64,000 nucleotides of DNA from Pedobacter sp. WC2423 (GTDB lineage Bacteria; Bacteroidota; Bacteroidia; Sphingobacteriales; Sphingobacteriaceae): positions 4,650,001-4,714,000 of the forward strand of contig NZ_CP162005.1 of assembly GCF_040822065.1 (NCBI RefSeq), in the 5' to 3' direction. The notes beneath the pieces are model-generated. The model searched no databases and was not told the DNA's origin. It saw only the letters and a program-made list of their open reading frames with translations. The stretch's first letter is position 1. Each line of letters begins with the position of its first letter. Both the position numbers and the translations under genes were made by a program. Below, piece after piece: positions 36,443 through 44,920 of the stretch.

Positions 36443-38269
36443 ATGACAACGACAAATTTACTGGAGAGCGTAAAGCCTCTTGATCTCACTCTATGGGAAA
36501 AAGTGAATACGGATCTTTTTGCCAAAACATTAGCAGAACTGATGCATGAGCAGGTTGCGCTTCCACAAATCAGCAGTGAAGAGCAGGACGGGCTGATTCA
36601 TTTCAGGTTGAATACCGATCATGAAAATATCTATTATACCTTTTCGGCTTATCCGCGATTGCTGGATTACTGGCATATCGTAAAACCTTCAATCCTGAAG
36701 CATTCAGATGGGGCGGCAAAACCAGCAACAGATGTGCCGGCTTTCTTTACCGAAGTGCAGCAGACTTTTGGCCTCAACTCTTTTACACTCGCACATTATA
36801 TAGAAGAAATTCTGCATACGCTATATGCAGATGCCTTTATTCAGGCTAAAGGACGGATGGCGGTAAGTACTTTAGCCGATGCGGATTATCAGACCATTGA
36901 GCATCAGATGGAAGGGCATCCCTGGATTATTGTCAATAAGGGAAGACTTGATTTTAATCAGGAAGATTACCTGAATTATGCGCCGGAAGCAAACCAGGCT
37001 ATCAGGTTGATGTGGATCGCAGTACACCGTAGCCGTGCTGCTTTTAAAGCAGTAGAGGAAATTAATGAACAGGAGTTTTTTGAAGCTGAATTAGGTAAAA
37101 AGCAAATCAATACATTCCATAACTATTTATCAGGTAAGGGTTTGGTGCCTTCAGATTATCTGCTGATGCCTGTACATGAGTGGCAGTGGAATAATAAACT
37201 GCTCATCTTATTTGCGGCCGATATTGCTGGCCAGTTATTGGTTCCTTTAGCATTTGGTGATGATATTTATTCTCCTCAGCAAAGTATTCGTACATTTTTT
37301 AACCTGAGCCATCCCGATAAACATTATGTAAAGACGGCTATTTCTATTTTAAATACCGGAACAGTAAGAGGTTTGCCGCCAAAGCAACTTGCTATTGCGC
37401 CACGCTTAACGGCCTGGCTTAAAAGTATTTTGTTGACGGATACTTATTTACAGGATCTGGGTTTGGTGCTTTTGGGTGAAGTGGCCACAATTGGTTACTT
37501 ACATCCTAATTATACCGGGATTATAGATCCGCCATTTCAATATAACGAATATCTGGGGGTATTGTGGAGAGAGAGTCCTGGGAAATTCTTAAAACCAGGA
37601 GAAAAGTTAATGACCATGGCTTCTCTTTTATATGTGGATGATGCAGGAAAAAGCTTTATACAGGAACTGATCGAAAGGTCGGGTCTGAGTGCTGAAGACT
37701 GGTTAATGAATTATCTGAATGCTTATCTGAAACCATTGCTGCATATTTATTATCAACATGCAGTTTGTGTAAATCCGCATGGGGAAAACGTGATCCTGGT
37801 GATGGAAAACTACGTTCCTGTCCGTATTGTGCTGAAGGATTTTGCAGGTGATATCTTACTGAATGAAGAGGCTCAGGCGAAATTGCCGAAAGACTTCTCT
37901 GAAAATATGATTCTTTCTTCTAATCCTGAAAATGTACCCTTAGTGATTTTGATCGGGGTATTTGAAGCTTATTTCAGGTATCTGGGAGATATTTTCCATA
38001 CCAGGGTAGGTTATCCGGAAAAATCATTCTGGAAATGTGTCTATGAGGTGATTCAAACTTACCAGGAGACACATCCGGAACTGAATGCGAAATTTGAAAG
38101 ATATAATCTGTTTGTACCGCATTTTAAGCGTTTGAATATCAATAGTCAGCGCTTATTTAATGGCTATAAAGAGACGACAGGCTTTGCCAGGTCATTTAAA
38201 AGCGGTCAGCTGAGTAATCCACTGACTTTATTCAGAACCGCTGAAACCGAAGCTTTAAAAGAGAATTAA
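36443..38269 (+). CDS. NIS siderophore synthetase, IucC/AlcC-like
   Basis: Second IucA/IucC-family synthetase, 608 residues, single-domain. Motifs: EGHPWIIVNKGRLDF (157-171), MPVHEWQWNNKL, SIRTFFN and NPHGENVILVMENY (His446, Glu448, Asn449), then VRIVLKDFAGD. The HGxN...KDF pattern resembles the type C group (AlcC, DesD, IucC), which condenses a second amine unit onto a monoamide or cyclises the product. The usual Gln of HxQN is Glu here. It is 2 bp after the fused synthetase and overlaps the MATE start by one base (TAATG). Together the two synthetases can build a bis-amide or macrocyclic siderophore. Confidence 0.92.
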   Translation: MTTTNLLESVKPLDLTLWEKVNTDLFAKTLAELMHEQVALPQISSEEQDGLIHFRLNTDHENIYYTFSAYPRLLDYWHIVKPSILKHSDGAAKPATDVPAFFTEVQQTFGLNSFTLAHYIEEILHTLYADAFIQAKGRMAVSTLADADYQTIEHQMEGHPWIIVNKGRLDFNQEDYLNYAPEANQAIRLMWIAVHRSRAAFKAVEEINEQEFFEAELGKKQINTFHNYLSGKGLVPSDYLLMPVHEWQWNNKLLILFAADIAGQLLVPLAFGDDIYSPQQSIRTFFNLSHPDKHYVKTAISILNTGTVRGLPPKQLAIAPRLTAWLKSILLTDTYLQDLGLVLLGEVATIGYLHPNYTGIIDPPFQYNEYLGVLWRESPGKFLKPGEKLMTMASLLYVDDAGKSFIQELIERSGLSAEDWLMNYLNAYLKPLLHIYYQHAVCVNPHGENVILVMENYVPVRIVLKDFAGDILLNEEAQAKLPKDFSENMILSSNPENVPLVILIGVFEAYFRYLGDIFHTRVGYPEKSFWKCVYEVIQTYQETHPELNAKFERYNLFVPHFKRLNINSQRLFNGYKETTGFARSFKSGQLSNPLTLFRTAETEALKEN

Positions 38270-39675
38270 TGAAGACACTTATTTTGCAAACGCGGTCAGT
38301 ACTGCTTTTGCTTCGTCAGGCGTTAAAAGGCACGGAAAAGAAATTCACTACCGGTGGTATTAACCGGGCCATTGTACTGTTATCTGTACCTATGGTACTG
38401 GAACTGACCATGGAATCTCTTTTTGTTTTCGTCAATATCTTTTTTGTCAGCAAGCTGGGTACGGGTGCGATTCTGATCGTGGGAATTACACAGTCTATTA
38501 CTGCGGTCGCTTACGCTGTAGCGATGGGCCTGAGTATTGCTGCATCCACTATTATTGCCAGGCGCATTGGAGAAGCTAAATTCGAAATTGCCGGTTCTGT
38601 TGCTATGCAGGCCATTTATGTAGGCGTAAGTATTGGAGGATCTATTGCGCTCTTATTATGTGTTTTTTCTACGCAGGTATTACGTGCAGTAGGTGCTGCA
38701 GATAATTTGATTGTACAGGGACATATCTTCTCTCAGCTGATGCTGGGCAGTGTCTTTTTACTGATCCTGAGAATGTTGTTAAACGGAATTTTCCGGGGGG
38801 CGGGTGATGCAGCTATGGCGATGCGGAATTTATGGGTTTCGAACCTGATTAATATTATACTCTGTCCGGTACTGATTTTTGGCTGGGGCTTTATTCCTGC
38901 TTTTGGGTTAACCGGAGTTGCACTGGCTACCGTAATTGCCAGGGTGATTGGTGTCATTTATCAATTCTGGTATTTAATTCAGGGGAAAACTATCATTGTG
39001 ATCAAAAAGGCACAGCTTGCTTTTGTACCGGAAATTGTAAAAAGCATTTTACGTTTAGGTTTTGCAGGTACATTTCAATATCTGATCCCTTCTTCAAGCT
39101 GGCTCATTATGACTAAAATCATTACGCATTTCGGAGCCGATGCTTTTGCAGGTTATATTATTGCGCAGCGGGTAGCTTCTGTAGCTACTATGCCAGCGTG
39201 GGGTATTGGAAATGCGGCGGGTGTTTTAACCGGACAAAATATGGGTGCCAATCAGCCCGAACGTGCAGAACAGACGGTATGGAGAGCAGGTTGGTTTAAT
39301 ATGTGCTTTTTAAGTCTGGTTGCTGTATTCTGGCTGTTTTTTGCAAAGGATGTTATTGGCATTTTTACGAACGTGCCGGGTATCCTTCAAAATGGGGTTA
39401 TGTATATTCAGTACCTGTCTGTTGCTTATGTCTTGCTGGGATATACTATGGTCATTTCCAGAGCACTGAATGCTGCAGGGAATGTCAGGCAGTTAACCAT
39501 GCTCTACGTCCTGATGTTTTATATCACTCAGCTTCCACTAGCCTGGTTCCTTGGAATTAGCATGAACTGGGGAACTAAAGGCGTCTTTATTGCGATTCTC
39601 ACTTCCGAACTCGTACTGGCTATTGCTTGTATTATCATCTTTAGAAGAGGTGAGTGGAAGAAAACAAAAGTTTAA
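38269..39675 (+). CDS. MATE-family efflux transporter, probable siderophore exporter
   Basis: Inner membrane MATE protein of 468 residues with 12 hydrophobic segments after a charged 40-residue N-terminal extension. Typical MATE features: INRAIVLLSVPMVLELTMES at helix 1, MGLSIAASTIIARRIGE after helix 2, and the repeat in the second half AGVLTGQNMGANQPERAE. Translationally coupled to the upstream synthetase. In the operon it most likely exports the siderophore; MATE instead of MFS exporters are found in some siderophore clusters. No iron-uptake receptor or ABC importer is encoded in the window. Confidence 0.9.
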   Translation: MKTLILQTRSVLLLLRQALKGTEKKFTTGGINRAIVLLSVPMVLELTMESLFVFVNIFFVSKLGTGAILIVGITQSITAVAYAVAMGLSIAASTIIARRIGEAKFEIAGSVAMQAIYVGVSIGGSIALLLCVFSTQVLRAVGAADNLIVQGHIFSQLMLGSVFLLILRMLLNGIFRGAGDAAMAMRNLWVSNLINIILCPVLIFGWGFIPAFGLTGVALATVIARVIGVIYQFWYLIQGKTIIVIKKAQLAFVPEIVKSILRLGFAGTFQYLIPSSSWLIMTKIITHFGADAFAGYIIAQRVASVATMPAWGIGNAAGVLTGQNMGANQPERAEQTVWRAGWFNMCFLSLVAVFWLFFAKDVIGIFTNVPGILQNGVMYIQYLSVAYVLLGYTMVISRALNAAGNVRQLTMLYVLMFYITQLPLAWFLGISMNWGTKGVFIAILTSELVLAIACIIIFRRGEWKKTKV

Positions 39676-39720
39676 AAAAAAGGGAAGCTTTGCTTCATCC
39701 TAACCAAAAAAACAAACAAC

Positions 39721-39960
39721 ATGAACATGTCACCAAAATTACAAGAGGTTTTTGCTACTGCCTTAGCAATTCCTTCAGATCAGATCACAGCCGATTTGGC
39801 TTATCAGAGTATTCCTGAATGGGATTCCATGTCGCATATGATATTGATAGCAGAATTAGAATCCAGTTATGCTATCACCATTGAAACAGAAGATCTGCTG
39901 GAAATGAACAGCGTACCTAATGTGATCTCCGGCTTGCAAAAGTACGGGGTCGAAGCCTGA
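39721..39960 (+). CDS. Acyl carrier protein
   Basis: 79-residue acyl/aryl carrier protein with the phosphopantetheine site Ser36 in PEWDSMSHM (variant of DSL) and an acidic four-helix pattern (LQEVFATAL, ILIAELESSY, ETEDLLEM, VISGLQKYG). It is distinct from the fatty-acid synthesis AcpP, which has GADSLD. It lies 45 bp after the MATE gene and 36 bp before the AMP-ligase gene, so a ligase-carrier pair is implied. Two nearby ATGs (39721, 39727) are possible starts. In this operon it probably presents an acyl or aryl group to the GNAT domain of the fused synthetase. Confidence 0.9.
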   Translation: MNMSPKLQEVFATALAIPSDQITADLAYQSIPEWDSMSHMILIAELESSYAITIETEDLLEMNSVPNVISGLQKYGVEA

Positions 39961-39996
39961 TTAAACCGCTCTATTTGACTAAAAATATAAAACAGC

Positions 39997-41370
39997 ATGA
40001 GACTTTACGATTTAATTTTAAATAATAAAAACCTGGTTTATGTTGATGCCTTAACGGATACGTCGTATGGGGTCAATGAATTTCATCAATCGATTACGAT
40101 TGATGACCGGAAAGCTGTGGTTTTCTTATATACTGACAATAGGATAGGTTCGGTGGAGGTGTTTTTAAATTTCTTACAGAGCCGTTTTACGGTTACCTTA
40201 TTAAGTCCGCAACTGGATATTCAGTTTAAACTGGAACTGGAACAGGCTTATCAGCCATATTATATTTATGATCCTTCCAGAGCAGATATTGATGGATTTG
40301 ATATTTACGAGGCATCTTACAGGATTCACTTATTTAAAAACCGGTCTGAGCCAGATTATCCAGTCGATGAGGAAATCAAATTACTATTGAGTACTTCAGG
40401 AACTACGGGTTCTCCAAAATTTGTGAAGCTATCAGATGAAAACCTGGTACAGAATGCATATGCTATTTTGGAATTCCTTCCAATCCGGGCAACAGATGTG
40501 ACACCACTTAATGTGCCGGTTATTTTTGTCTATGGGTTATCTATTTTTACCAGTAATTGTATTGCGGGTGGAAAAATGATTTGTACGAACCGGGATATTT
40601 TACAGCAGGAATTCTGGATAGATTTCGATAAATATGAGTGTACTTCTATCGGAGGTGTCCCTTATGTTTATGAGATGCTGAACAGGATTGGCTTTTTCAA
40701 AAAAGAATATCCTTCGTTAAGATATATGACACAGACAGGTGGTATTCTGAACCATACTTTAGTTCAGGTACTGGCTGAACATAGTAAAAATCAACAAACA
40801 CAATTTTTCGTGATGTACGGTCAGACTGAAGCTGCGGGACGGATGGCCTACCTGCCACCGGAAGATCTCTTTACTAAAAGCACTTCTATCGGAATACCGG
40901 TCAAAAACGGGAGTTTTGAGATTGATCCGGATAGCAATGAACTGATTTATCTTGGCCCTAATATTTTTGGGGGTTATGCCAGGAAACTGGAAGATCTGAC
41001 TACGTTTCAACAAGCTGAACGCCTTCAAACCGGGGATGTAGCCAGAAAAGATGAAGATGGCTACTATTATATTATCGGCAGAATCAAAAGGATCGTGAAA
41101 TTATTTGGTACCCGGATGAACCTGGACGAGGTAGAATTGATTTTGAAAAATGCATTGGGCGGAGAAACTTTTGTTTGTATGGGCATTGAGGATAAATCAA
41201 TCCTTGTATTGCATTTAAATGAAGAGCTGGCTCCTGAACAGGTTAAACAAATACTCAAAGAAAAATTAAATGTGCACCCGAGTATGGTCAAAGTGAAATT
41301 TGTGGAATCGGTTCCTTTAACGCCAAATGGCAAGATCGATTACAGTACAGCGATTCAGCTGATAAATTAA
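39997..41370 (+). CDS. AMP-dependent acyl/aryl ligase (adenylation enzyme)
   Basis: Adenylate-forming enzyme, 457 residues, cytoplasmic. Core motifs: A3 P-loop STSGTTGSPK (132-141), A5-like FFVMYGQTEAAGRMAYLP, A7 LQTGDVARKDEDGYYYIIGR, A8 hinge and the C-terminal catalytic Lys446 in TPNGKIDYS. It is shorter than most acyl-CoA synthetases and close in size to the stand-alone ligases that load carrier proteins, such as AsbC. Position right behind the carrier gene argues that it activates a carboxylic acid and loads the carrier Ser36. Substrate (fatty, hydroxybenzoic or other acid) cannot be read. It ends tail-to-tail with the MscS gene, the stops overlapping by four bases. Confidence 0.9.
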   Translation: MRLYDLILNNKNLVYVDALTDTSYGVNEFHQSITIDDRKAVVFLYTDNRIGSVEVFLNFLQSRFTVTLLSPQLDIQFKLELEQAYQPYYIYDPSRADIDGFDIYEASYRIHLFKNRSEPDYPVDEEIKLLLSTSGTTGSPKFVKLSDENLVQNAYAILEFLPIRATDVTPLNVPVIFVYGLSIFTSNCIAGGKMICTNRDILQQEFWIDFDKYECTSIGGVPYVYEMLNRIGFFKKEYPSLRYMTQTGGILNHTLVQVLAEHSKNQQTQFFVMYGQTEAAGRMAYLPPEDLFTKSTSIGIPVKNGSFEIDPDSNELIYLGPNIFGGYARKLEDLTTFQQAERLQTGDVARKDEDGYYYIIGRIKRIVKLFGTRMNLDEVELILKNALGGETFVCMGIEDKSILVLHLNEELAPEQVKQILKEKLNVHPSMVKVKFVESVPLTPNGKIDYSTAIQLIN

Positions 41371-42698
41371 AGATTTCCCTGGCGGGAAGCCGGCGGACGG
41401 CTGACGGTCAGGGGATCATTAAAACTAATACTGGTCGTGTCGCCGGAGGCTTCTGTTTCATAAATCTGAAGGTCGAAGTAACGGGCAGCAGCAATCAGGT
41501 GATCAAAAATATCGGCCATGATATATTCATAATCTGCCCATTTTGTAGTACTTGTGAAAGCATAAAGCTCTATAGGTAATCCATTCGGTGTAGGGGCAAG
41601 ATGTCTGACCATCATGGTCATTTTTTTATGCGTGCCTGAGTGATTGTTCAGATAGTTGTCAATGTATTTCCGGTACAATCCGGCATTGGTCAGGTTTCTT
41701 CCGTTAATTAAAAGAGATTTGTCAATCCCTAAGCGCTCGTTGTTTTTATCGATGTCTTTTTGACGGTGTTCGATATAACTGGTGAGGGATTGTATTTTCT
41801 TGAATTCTTCAACCTCAGCAGGGGTAATAAACCTGATGGTGGCTTGCTTGATCAGGATCGCTCTTTTGATCCTTCTTCCACCTGCTTCACTCATCCCACG
41901 CCAGTTCTGGAAGGAATCGGAGATCAGGGAATAGGTGGGGATAGTGGTGATCGTTTTATCAAAGTTCTGCACTTTTACAGTAGTCAGGTTAATTGCAATC
42001 ACATCTCCGTCTGCTCCATATTTAGTCATGGTAATCCAGTCACCAATCCTGACTGTATCGTTGGCAGTCACCTGAATGCTGGCTACAAAACCCATAATGG
42101 TATCTTTAAACATGAGCAGCAGTACAGCTGATATAGCACCCATTGCGGTGAAAAAGGCAATAGGAGACTGGCCTGTCAGATGAGAAAAAATGATGACTGC
42201 ACCAATCAGGTAAAGGATCATCCGCAGTACCTGGATATAACTGTCTATCGGTTTTTCCCGGAAAGTTGATTTTGTCCGCAGGTCATCACCACTGGCTTTG
42301 ATCAGTGTCATTGCAATCCAGATCACAATAAATACCATATAAACATCGGTAATTGTATTCATAGGTTTGATCATGTCCGGGAAATCCAGAAACAGGATCG
42401 GAATGAGTGCATTAACCAGGATCAGCGGTGCGCATTGTGCTAAGAAATGGGGAAACCTGTTGTTGAGCAGGTGATGAAAGAACATGAATTTTGAGCGTTT
42501 GCTGGCCCGGATCAAAATAATCCTCAATATCCTTCTCACCGTGTGGTGAAAAATATAGATGATAATAAGCAGGGCAAACATCAGCAGGAAAAGATTGACA
42601 AAAGCTGCCAGGTCTTCGGGCATTCCCCATTTGACCAGCAGGTTATAAGTCCATCGGCTGCTTGTATTTAAAGTATGGGTAAATCTAAATTCTCTCAT
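41367..42698 (-). CDS. MscS-family mechanosensitive channel (YbdG-like)
   Basis: Inner membrane channel of 443 residues, larger than MscS (about 286) and similar to YbdG. About five hydrophobic segments occupy 30-200; the pore-lining helix and beta domain follow: AFFTAMGAISAVLLLMFKDT, then VRIGDWITM and the Gly/Ala-rich region. FDKTITTIPTYSLISDSFQNW is the conserved MscS beta-domain exit. A YbdG-type insertion lies at about 290-360. It protects cells against hypo-osmotic shock. It lies 35 bp downstream of the DUF2027-like gene on the minus strand and may share its transcript. Confidence 0.9.
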   Translation of the reverse strand: MREFRFTHTLNTSSRWTYNLLVKWGMPEDLAAFVNLFLLMFALLIIIYIFHHTVRRILRIILIRASKRSKFMFFHHLLNNRFPHFLAQCAPLILVNALIPILFLDFPDMIKPMNTITDVYMVFIVIWIAMTLIKASGDDLRTKSTFREKPIDSYIQVLRMILYLIGAVIIFSHLTGQSPIAFFTAMGAISAVLLLMFKDTIMGFVASIQVTANDTVRIGDWITMTKYGADGDVIAINLTTVKVQNFDKTITTIPTYSLISDSFQNWRGMSEAGGRRIKRAILIKQATIRFITPAEVEEFKKIQSLTSYIEHRQKDIDKNNERLGIDKSLLINGRNLTNAGLYRKYIDNYLNNHSGTHKKMTMMVRHLAPTPNGLPIELYAFTSTTKWADYEYIMADIFDHLIAAARYFDLQIYETEASGDTTSISFNDPLTVSRPPASRQGNL

Positions 42699-42733
42699 TC
42701 ATGTTCCTCAGCAAGGCTCTGAAGCCTTATTTT

Positions 42734-43378
42734 TTAACGGGCTTTAAAAAAGCTCTCTTTTAATTTTTGTGCATCTATTAATGGTTCTGGTTCGTCAAGT
42801 CTGATTAACCAGCCCTTTTGTTTCAGTAATGCGATCTCTGCTTTAGCTACGGAAAGGTCTTTTCCTTTAATGTGCTCACGATAGATCAGCGGGGCAGGTG
42901 GTTCTACGTTGGTTCCGGTGGAGAACAAAACTTCAATATTGAATTTTGGCCATAACTGGATGTCACCAAGGTTGGCAGAAAAGATCTTTTTAGCACTGTG
43001 CGCCGGGATGACTGCTGCAAATTCACTTTTGAAATTTCCGCCTTTTTCTGTGGTTAAAGTAGCAAGTAACTGAAAGGAAGTTTCATTGACCAGGTTGAAG
43101 TGTGCAACTGCTGTACTGTGCTGATCGGTAATTAAGCCCAGATAAACGCCTTCTTTGATAAATTCAGCAACTGGAACAACTGTAGACTGACGGTTAGTGA
43201 CAACGGTATTCTCATCTGGAATTTCGCCATGTACTAAAGTCACTTTAGAGGCTTGTACCGGAATTTCAAAATCATTGGAGTCTGTTACACCTATGGTGTC
43301 TTTGTCAATGATGCGGGTAATATACCCTTCTATATTTTCGTCTACGAAACGTACGAAATCACCTAAGTTGAAGTTCAT
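42734..43378 (-). CDS. DUF2027-like protein, no Smr domain seen
   Basis: Cytoplasmic protein of 214 residues. The N-terminal part (NLGDFVRFVDENIEGYITRI, FEIPVQASKVTLVHGE, about 1-52) is a small KOW/Tudor-like beta barrel, and about 65-195 is a beta sandwich (EFIKEGVYLGLITDQHSTAVAHF abbreviated; LWPKFNIEVLFSTGTN), as in DUF2027 proteins of Bacteroidota. Many of those continue into an Smr nuclease domain, but here the chain ends at ESFFKAR and the mscS gene begins 35 bp on. It therefore appears to be a shortened form. Function unknown; assignment from remembered family pattern, moderately sure. Confidence 0.65.
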   Translation of the reverse strand: MNFNLGDFVRFVDENIEGYITRIIDKDTIGVTDSNDFEIPVQASKVTLVHGEIPDENTVVTNRQSTVVPVAEFIKEGVYLGLITDQHSTAVAHFNLVNETSFQLLATLTTEKGGNFKSEFAAVIPAHSAKKIFSANLGDIQLWPKFNIEVLFSTGTNVEPPAPLIYREHIKGKDLSVAKAEIALLKQKGWLIRLDEPEPLIDAQKLKESFFKAR

Positions 43379-43415
43379 ATGATTGTTTTTTTATGGAGCA
43401 GTTATGCTATTCATA

Positions 43416-43423
43416 CAAACCTA
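43416..43423 (-). promoter_or_regulatory. Putative -7 element of the DUF2027/mscS unit
   Basis: On the minus strand the sequence reads TAGGTTTG, matching TAnnTTTG, 38 bp before the ATG at 43378. No clear TTTG at -33. Confidence 0.45.
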
Positions 43424-43538
43424 AGGAATAATATAGAATAAATGGGAGGGAACAGGGGTGGAATGTTCATACGGCGGGTGTAAGCCTGACCTTACCTTCA
43501 TTTTGCAAGGGTTAGACTAGTATATGCAACAAGTTTTT

Positions 43539-43546
43539 TATCTTTG
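43539..43546 (+). promoter_or_regulatory. Putative -7 element of the VF530 gene
   Basis: TATCTTTG fits the consensus; it lies 18 bp before the ATG at 43565, which argues against translation starting at the upstream TTG (43544), because that codon is inside the promoter element. Confidence 0.5.
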
Positions 43547-43564
43547 GCCATCGAAAGAAGTTTT

Positions 43565-43786
43565 ATGGCAGAAGAGAAACAGGTTAATAACCCATTACAC
43601 GGGAAAACATTGGAGTTTATTCTTAAACAGCTGGTGTGGCATTATGGATGGCCGGAAATGGGGGCAATGATCAAAATTGCTTGTTTTAACAATGATCCAA
43701 GCATGAAGTCCAGTCTGACTTTTTTGAGAAAGACAGACTGGGCACGTAAAAAAGTAGAGAAATTGTATCTGGATACTTTTCATTAA
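43565..43786 (+). CDS. VF530 (DUF2132) family DNA-binding protein
   Basis: Small basic protein of 73 residues from ATG 43565. The conserved VF530 sequence is complete: NNPLHGKTLEFILKQLVWHY, then PSMKSSLTFLRKTDWARKKVE. The family is a compact helical fold reported to bind DNA; biological role unclear. The open frame extends upstream to a TTG at 43544, but that codon lies inside a -7 promoter element and adds no conserved residues, so the ATG is preferred. Isolated gene, divergent from the DUF2027-like gene. Confidence 0.88.
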   Translation: MAEEKQVNNPLHGKTLEFILKQLVWHYGWPEMGAMIKIACFNNDPSMKSSLTFLRKTDWARKKVEKLYLDTFH

Positions 43787-43918
43787 AAGCTTTGCCTGAG
43801 CTGCAAGGAAATTTTCCTTCCCTTACGGGTAAATTACACTTTCTGTAACCCGTAAATACCCTGTAAGTCTGTGTTTTCGTTTTTTTATGTTTCAAATGGA
43901 TTAAATTACAGTTAACCC

Positions 43919-43950
43919 CTTGATTTATAAATTGTATTGTCTTACCTTTG
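43919..43950 (+). promoter_or_regulatory. Promoter of the str operon (rpsL)
   Basis: CTTG (43919-43922; three of four bases of TTTG) and TACCTTTG (43943-43950), 20 bp apart, 57 bp before the rpsL ATG. The spacing and exact -7 box fit a strong housekeeping promoter. Confidence 0.75.
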
Positions 43951-44006
43951 CAGTCCCTTATTGAGGGGTAAAGTTTTTAATAACAATATAGAAAAAACAA
44001 AAAACA

Positions 44007-44420
44007 ATGCCAACCATTCAACAATTAGTTAGAAAAGGTAGAGTAGCACTGGAGTTCAAGAGTAAGTCTCCTGCGTTGGACAGCTGTCCACAGCGAAGAG
44101 GTGTATGTACACGTGTATATACCACTACCCCTAAAAAACCAAACTCAGCAATGCGTAAAGTTGCACGTGTACGTTTAACCAATGGAAAAGAAGTTAACGC
44201 TTATATTCCTGGAGAAGGTCACAACTTGCAGGAGCACTCCATTGTATTGATCCGTGGTGGTCGTGTTAAAGATTTACCAGGTGTACGTTATCACATCATC
44301 CGTGGAGCATTAGATACTTCAGGAGTTGCTGGTCGTAACCAACGTCGTTCAAAATACGGTACTAAACGTCCTAAACCAGGTCAGGTAGCTGCCGCACCAA
44401 CAAAAGGTAAAAAGAAATAA
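44007..44420 (+). CDS. rpsL: 30S ribosomal protein S12
   Basis: Decoding-centre protein of 137 residues. Both conserved loops are wild type: TPKKPNSAMRK and GGRVKDLPGVRYH, including the lysines where streptomycin-resistance changes usually occur, so no such change is present. Basic C-terminal tail. First gene of rpsL-rpsG-fusA-rpsJ, with a promoter directly upstream and 16 bp to rpsG. Confidence 0.98.
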   Translation: MPTIQQLVRKGRVALEFKSKSPALDSCPQRRGVCTRVYTTTPKKPNSAMRKVARVRLTNGKEVNAYIPGEGHNLQEHSIVLIRGGRVKDLPGVRYHIIRGALDTSGVAGRNQRRSKYGTKRPKPGQVAAAPTKGKKK

Positions 44421-44436
44421 TTAGGAGGAACAGAAA

Positions 44437-44904
44437 ATGAGAAAGTCAAAACCAAAAAAGAGAATTATCCTTCCTGATCCGAAATTTAACGATGTTCAGG
44501 TGACAAGATTTGTAAATAATATGATGTACGATGGAAAAAAATCTATCGCTTACTCTATTTTTTATGATGCAGTAGAATTAGCTGAGAAAAAAGCTGGTGA
44601 AAATGGATTAGAAATATGGAAACGTGCTTTAACAAATGTAATGCCTGCTGTAGAGGTTAAGTCACGCCGTGTTGGTGGTGCTAACTTCCAGGTTCCTACT
44701 GAAGTTCGTCCGGACCGTAAAATTGCTTTAGGCATGAAATGGTTAATTTCTTATGCACGCAGACGTGGTGAAAAAACCATGAAAGAAAAGTTAGCAGGAG
44801 AAATCGTTTCAGCTGCTAAAGGTGAAGGTGCTGCTGTAAAGAAGAAAGAAGATACGCACAAAATGGCTGAAGCCAACAAAGCGTTCTCACATTTCCGTTT
44901 TTAA
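44437..44904 (+). CDS. rpsG: 30S ribosomal protein S7
   Basis: Head-assembly protein that nucleates the 3' domain of 16S rRNA, 155 residues. Conserved segments FVNNMMYDGKKSIAYSIFY and the rRNA-binding VGGANFQVPTEVRPDRK are present, and the C-terminal helix ends in KAFSHFRF. An AGGAGG-like sequence (TTAGGAGGAAC) lies just upstream of the ATG, unusual in this phylum, where Shine-Dalgarno sites are rare. 16 bp to fusA. Confidence 0.98.
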   Translation: MRKSKPKKRIILPDPKFNDVQVTRFVNNMMYDGKKSIAYSIFYDAVELAEKKAGENGLEIWKRALTNVMPAVEVKSRRVGGANFQVPTEVRPDRKIALGMKWLISYARRRGEKTMKEKLAGEIVSAAKGEGAAVKKKEDTHKMAEANKAFSHFRF

Positions 44905-44920
44905 TTACTGAAAACATAAG

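Noticed and set aside
41361..41373. Overlapping convergent stops of the AMP ligase and MscS genes as a frameshift sign
   Set aside because: Both proteins have complete ends (ligase Lys446 motif; full MscS C-terminus); a four-base tail-to-tail overlap is ordinary.
42713..42728. Small hairpin AAGGCT-CTGA-AGCCTT before mscS as a terminator
   Set aside because: For the minus-strand transcript it is not followed by a T run and lies only 15 bp from the start codon; at most it affects initiation.
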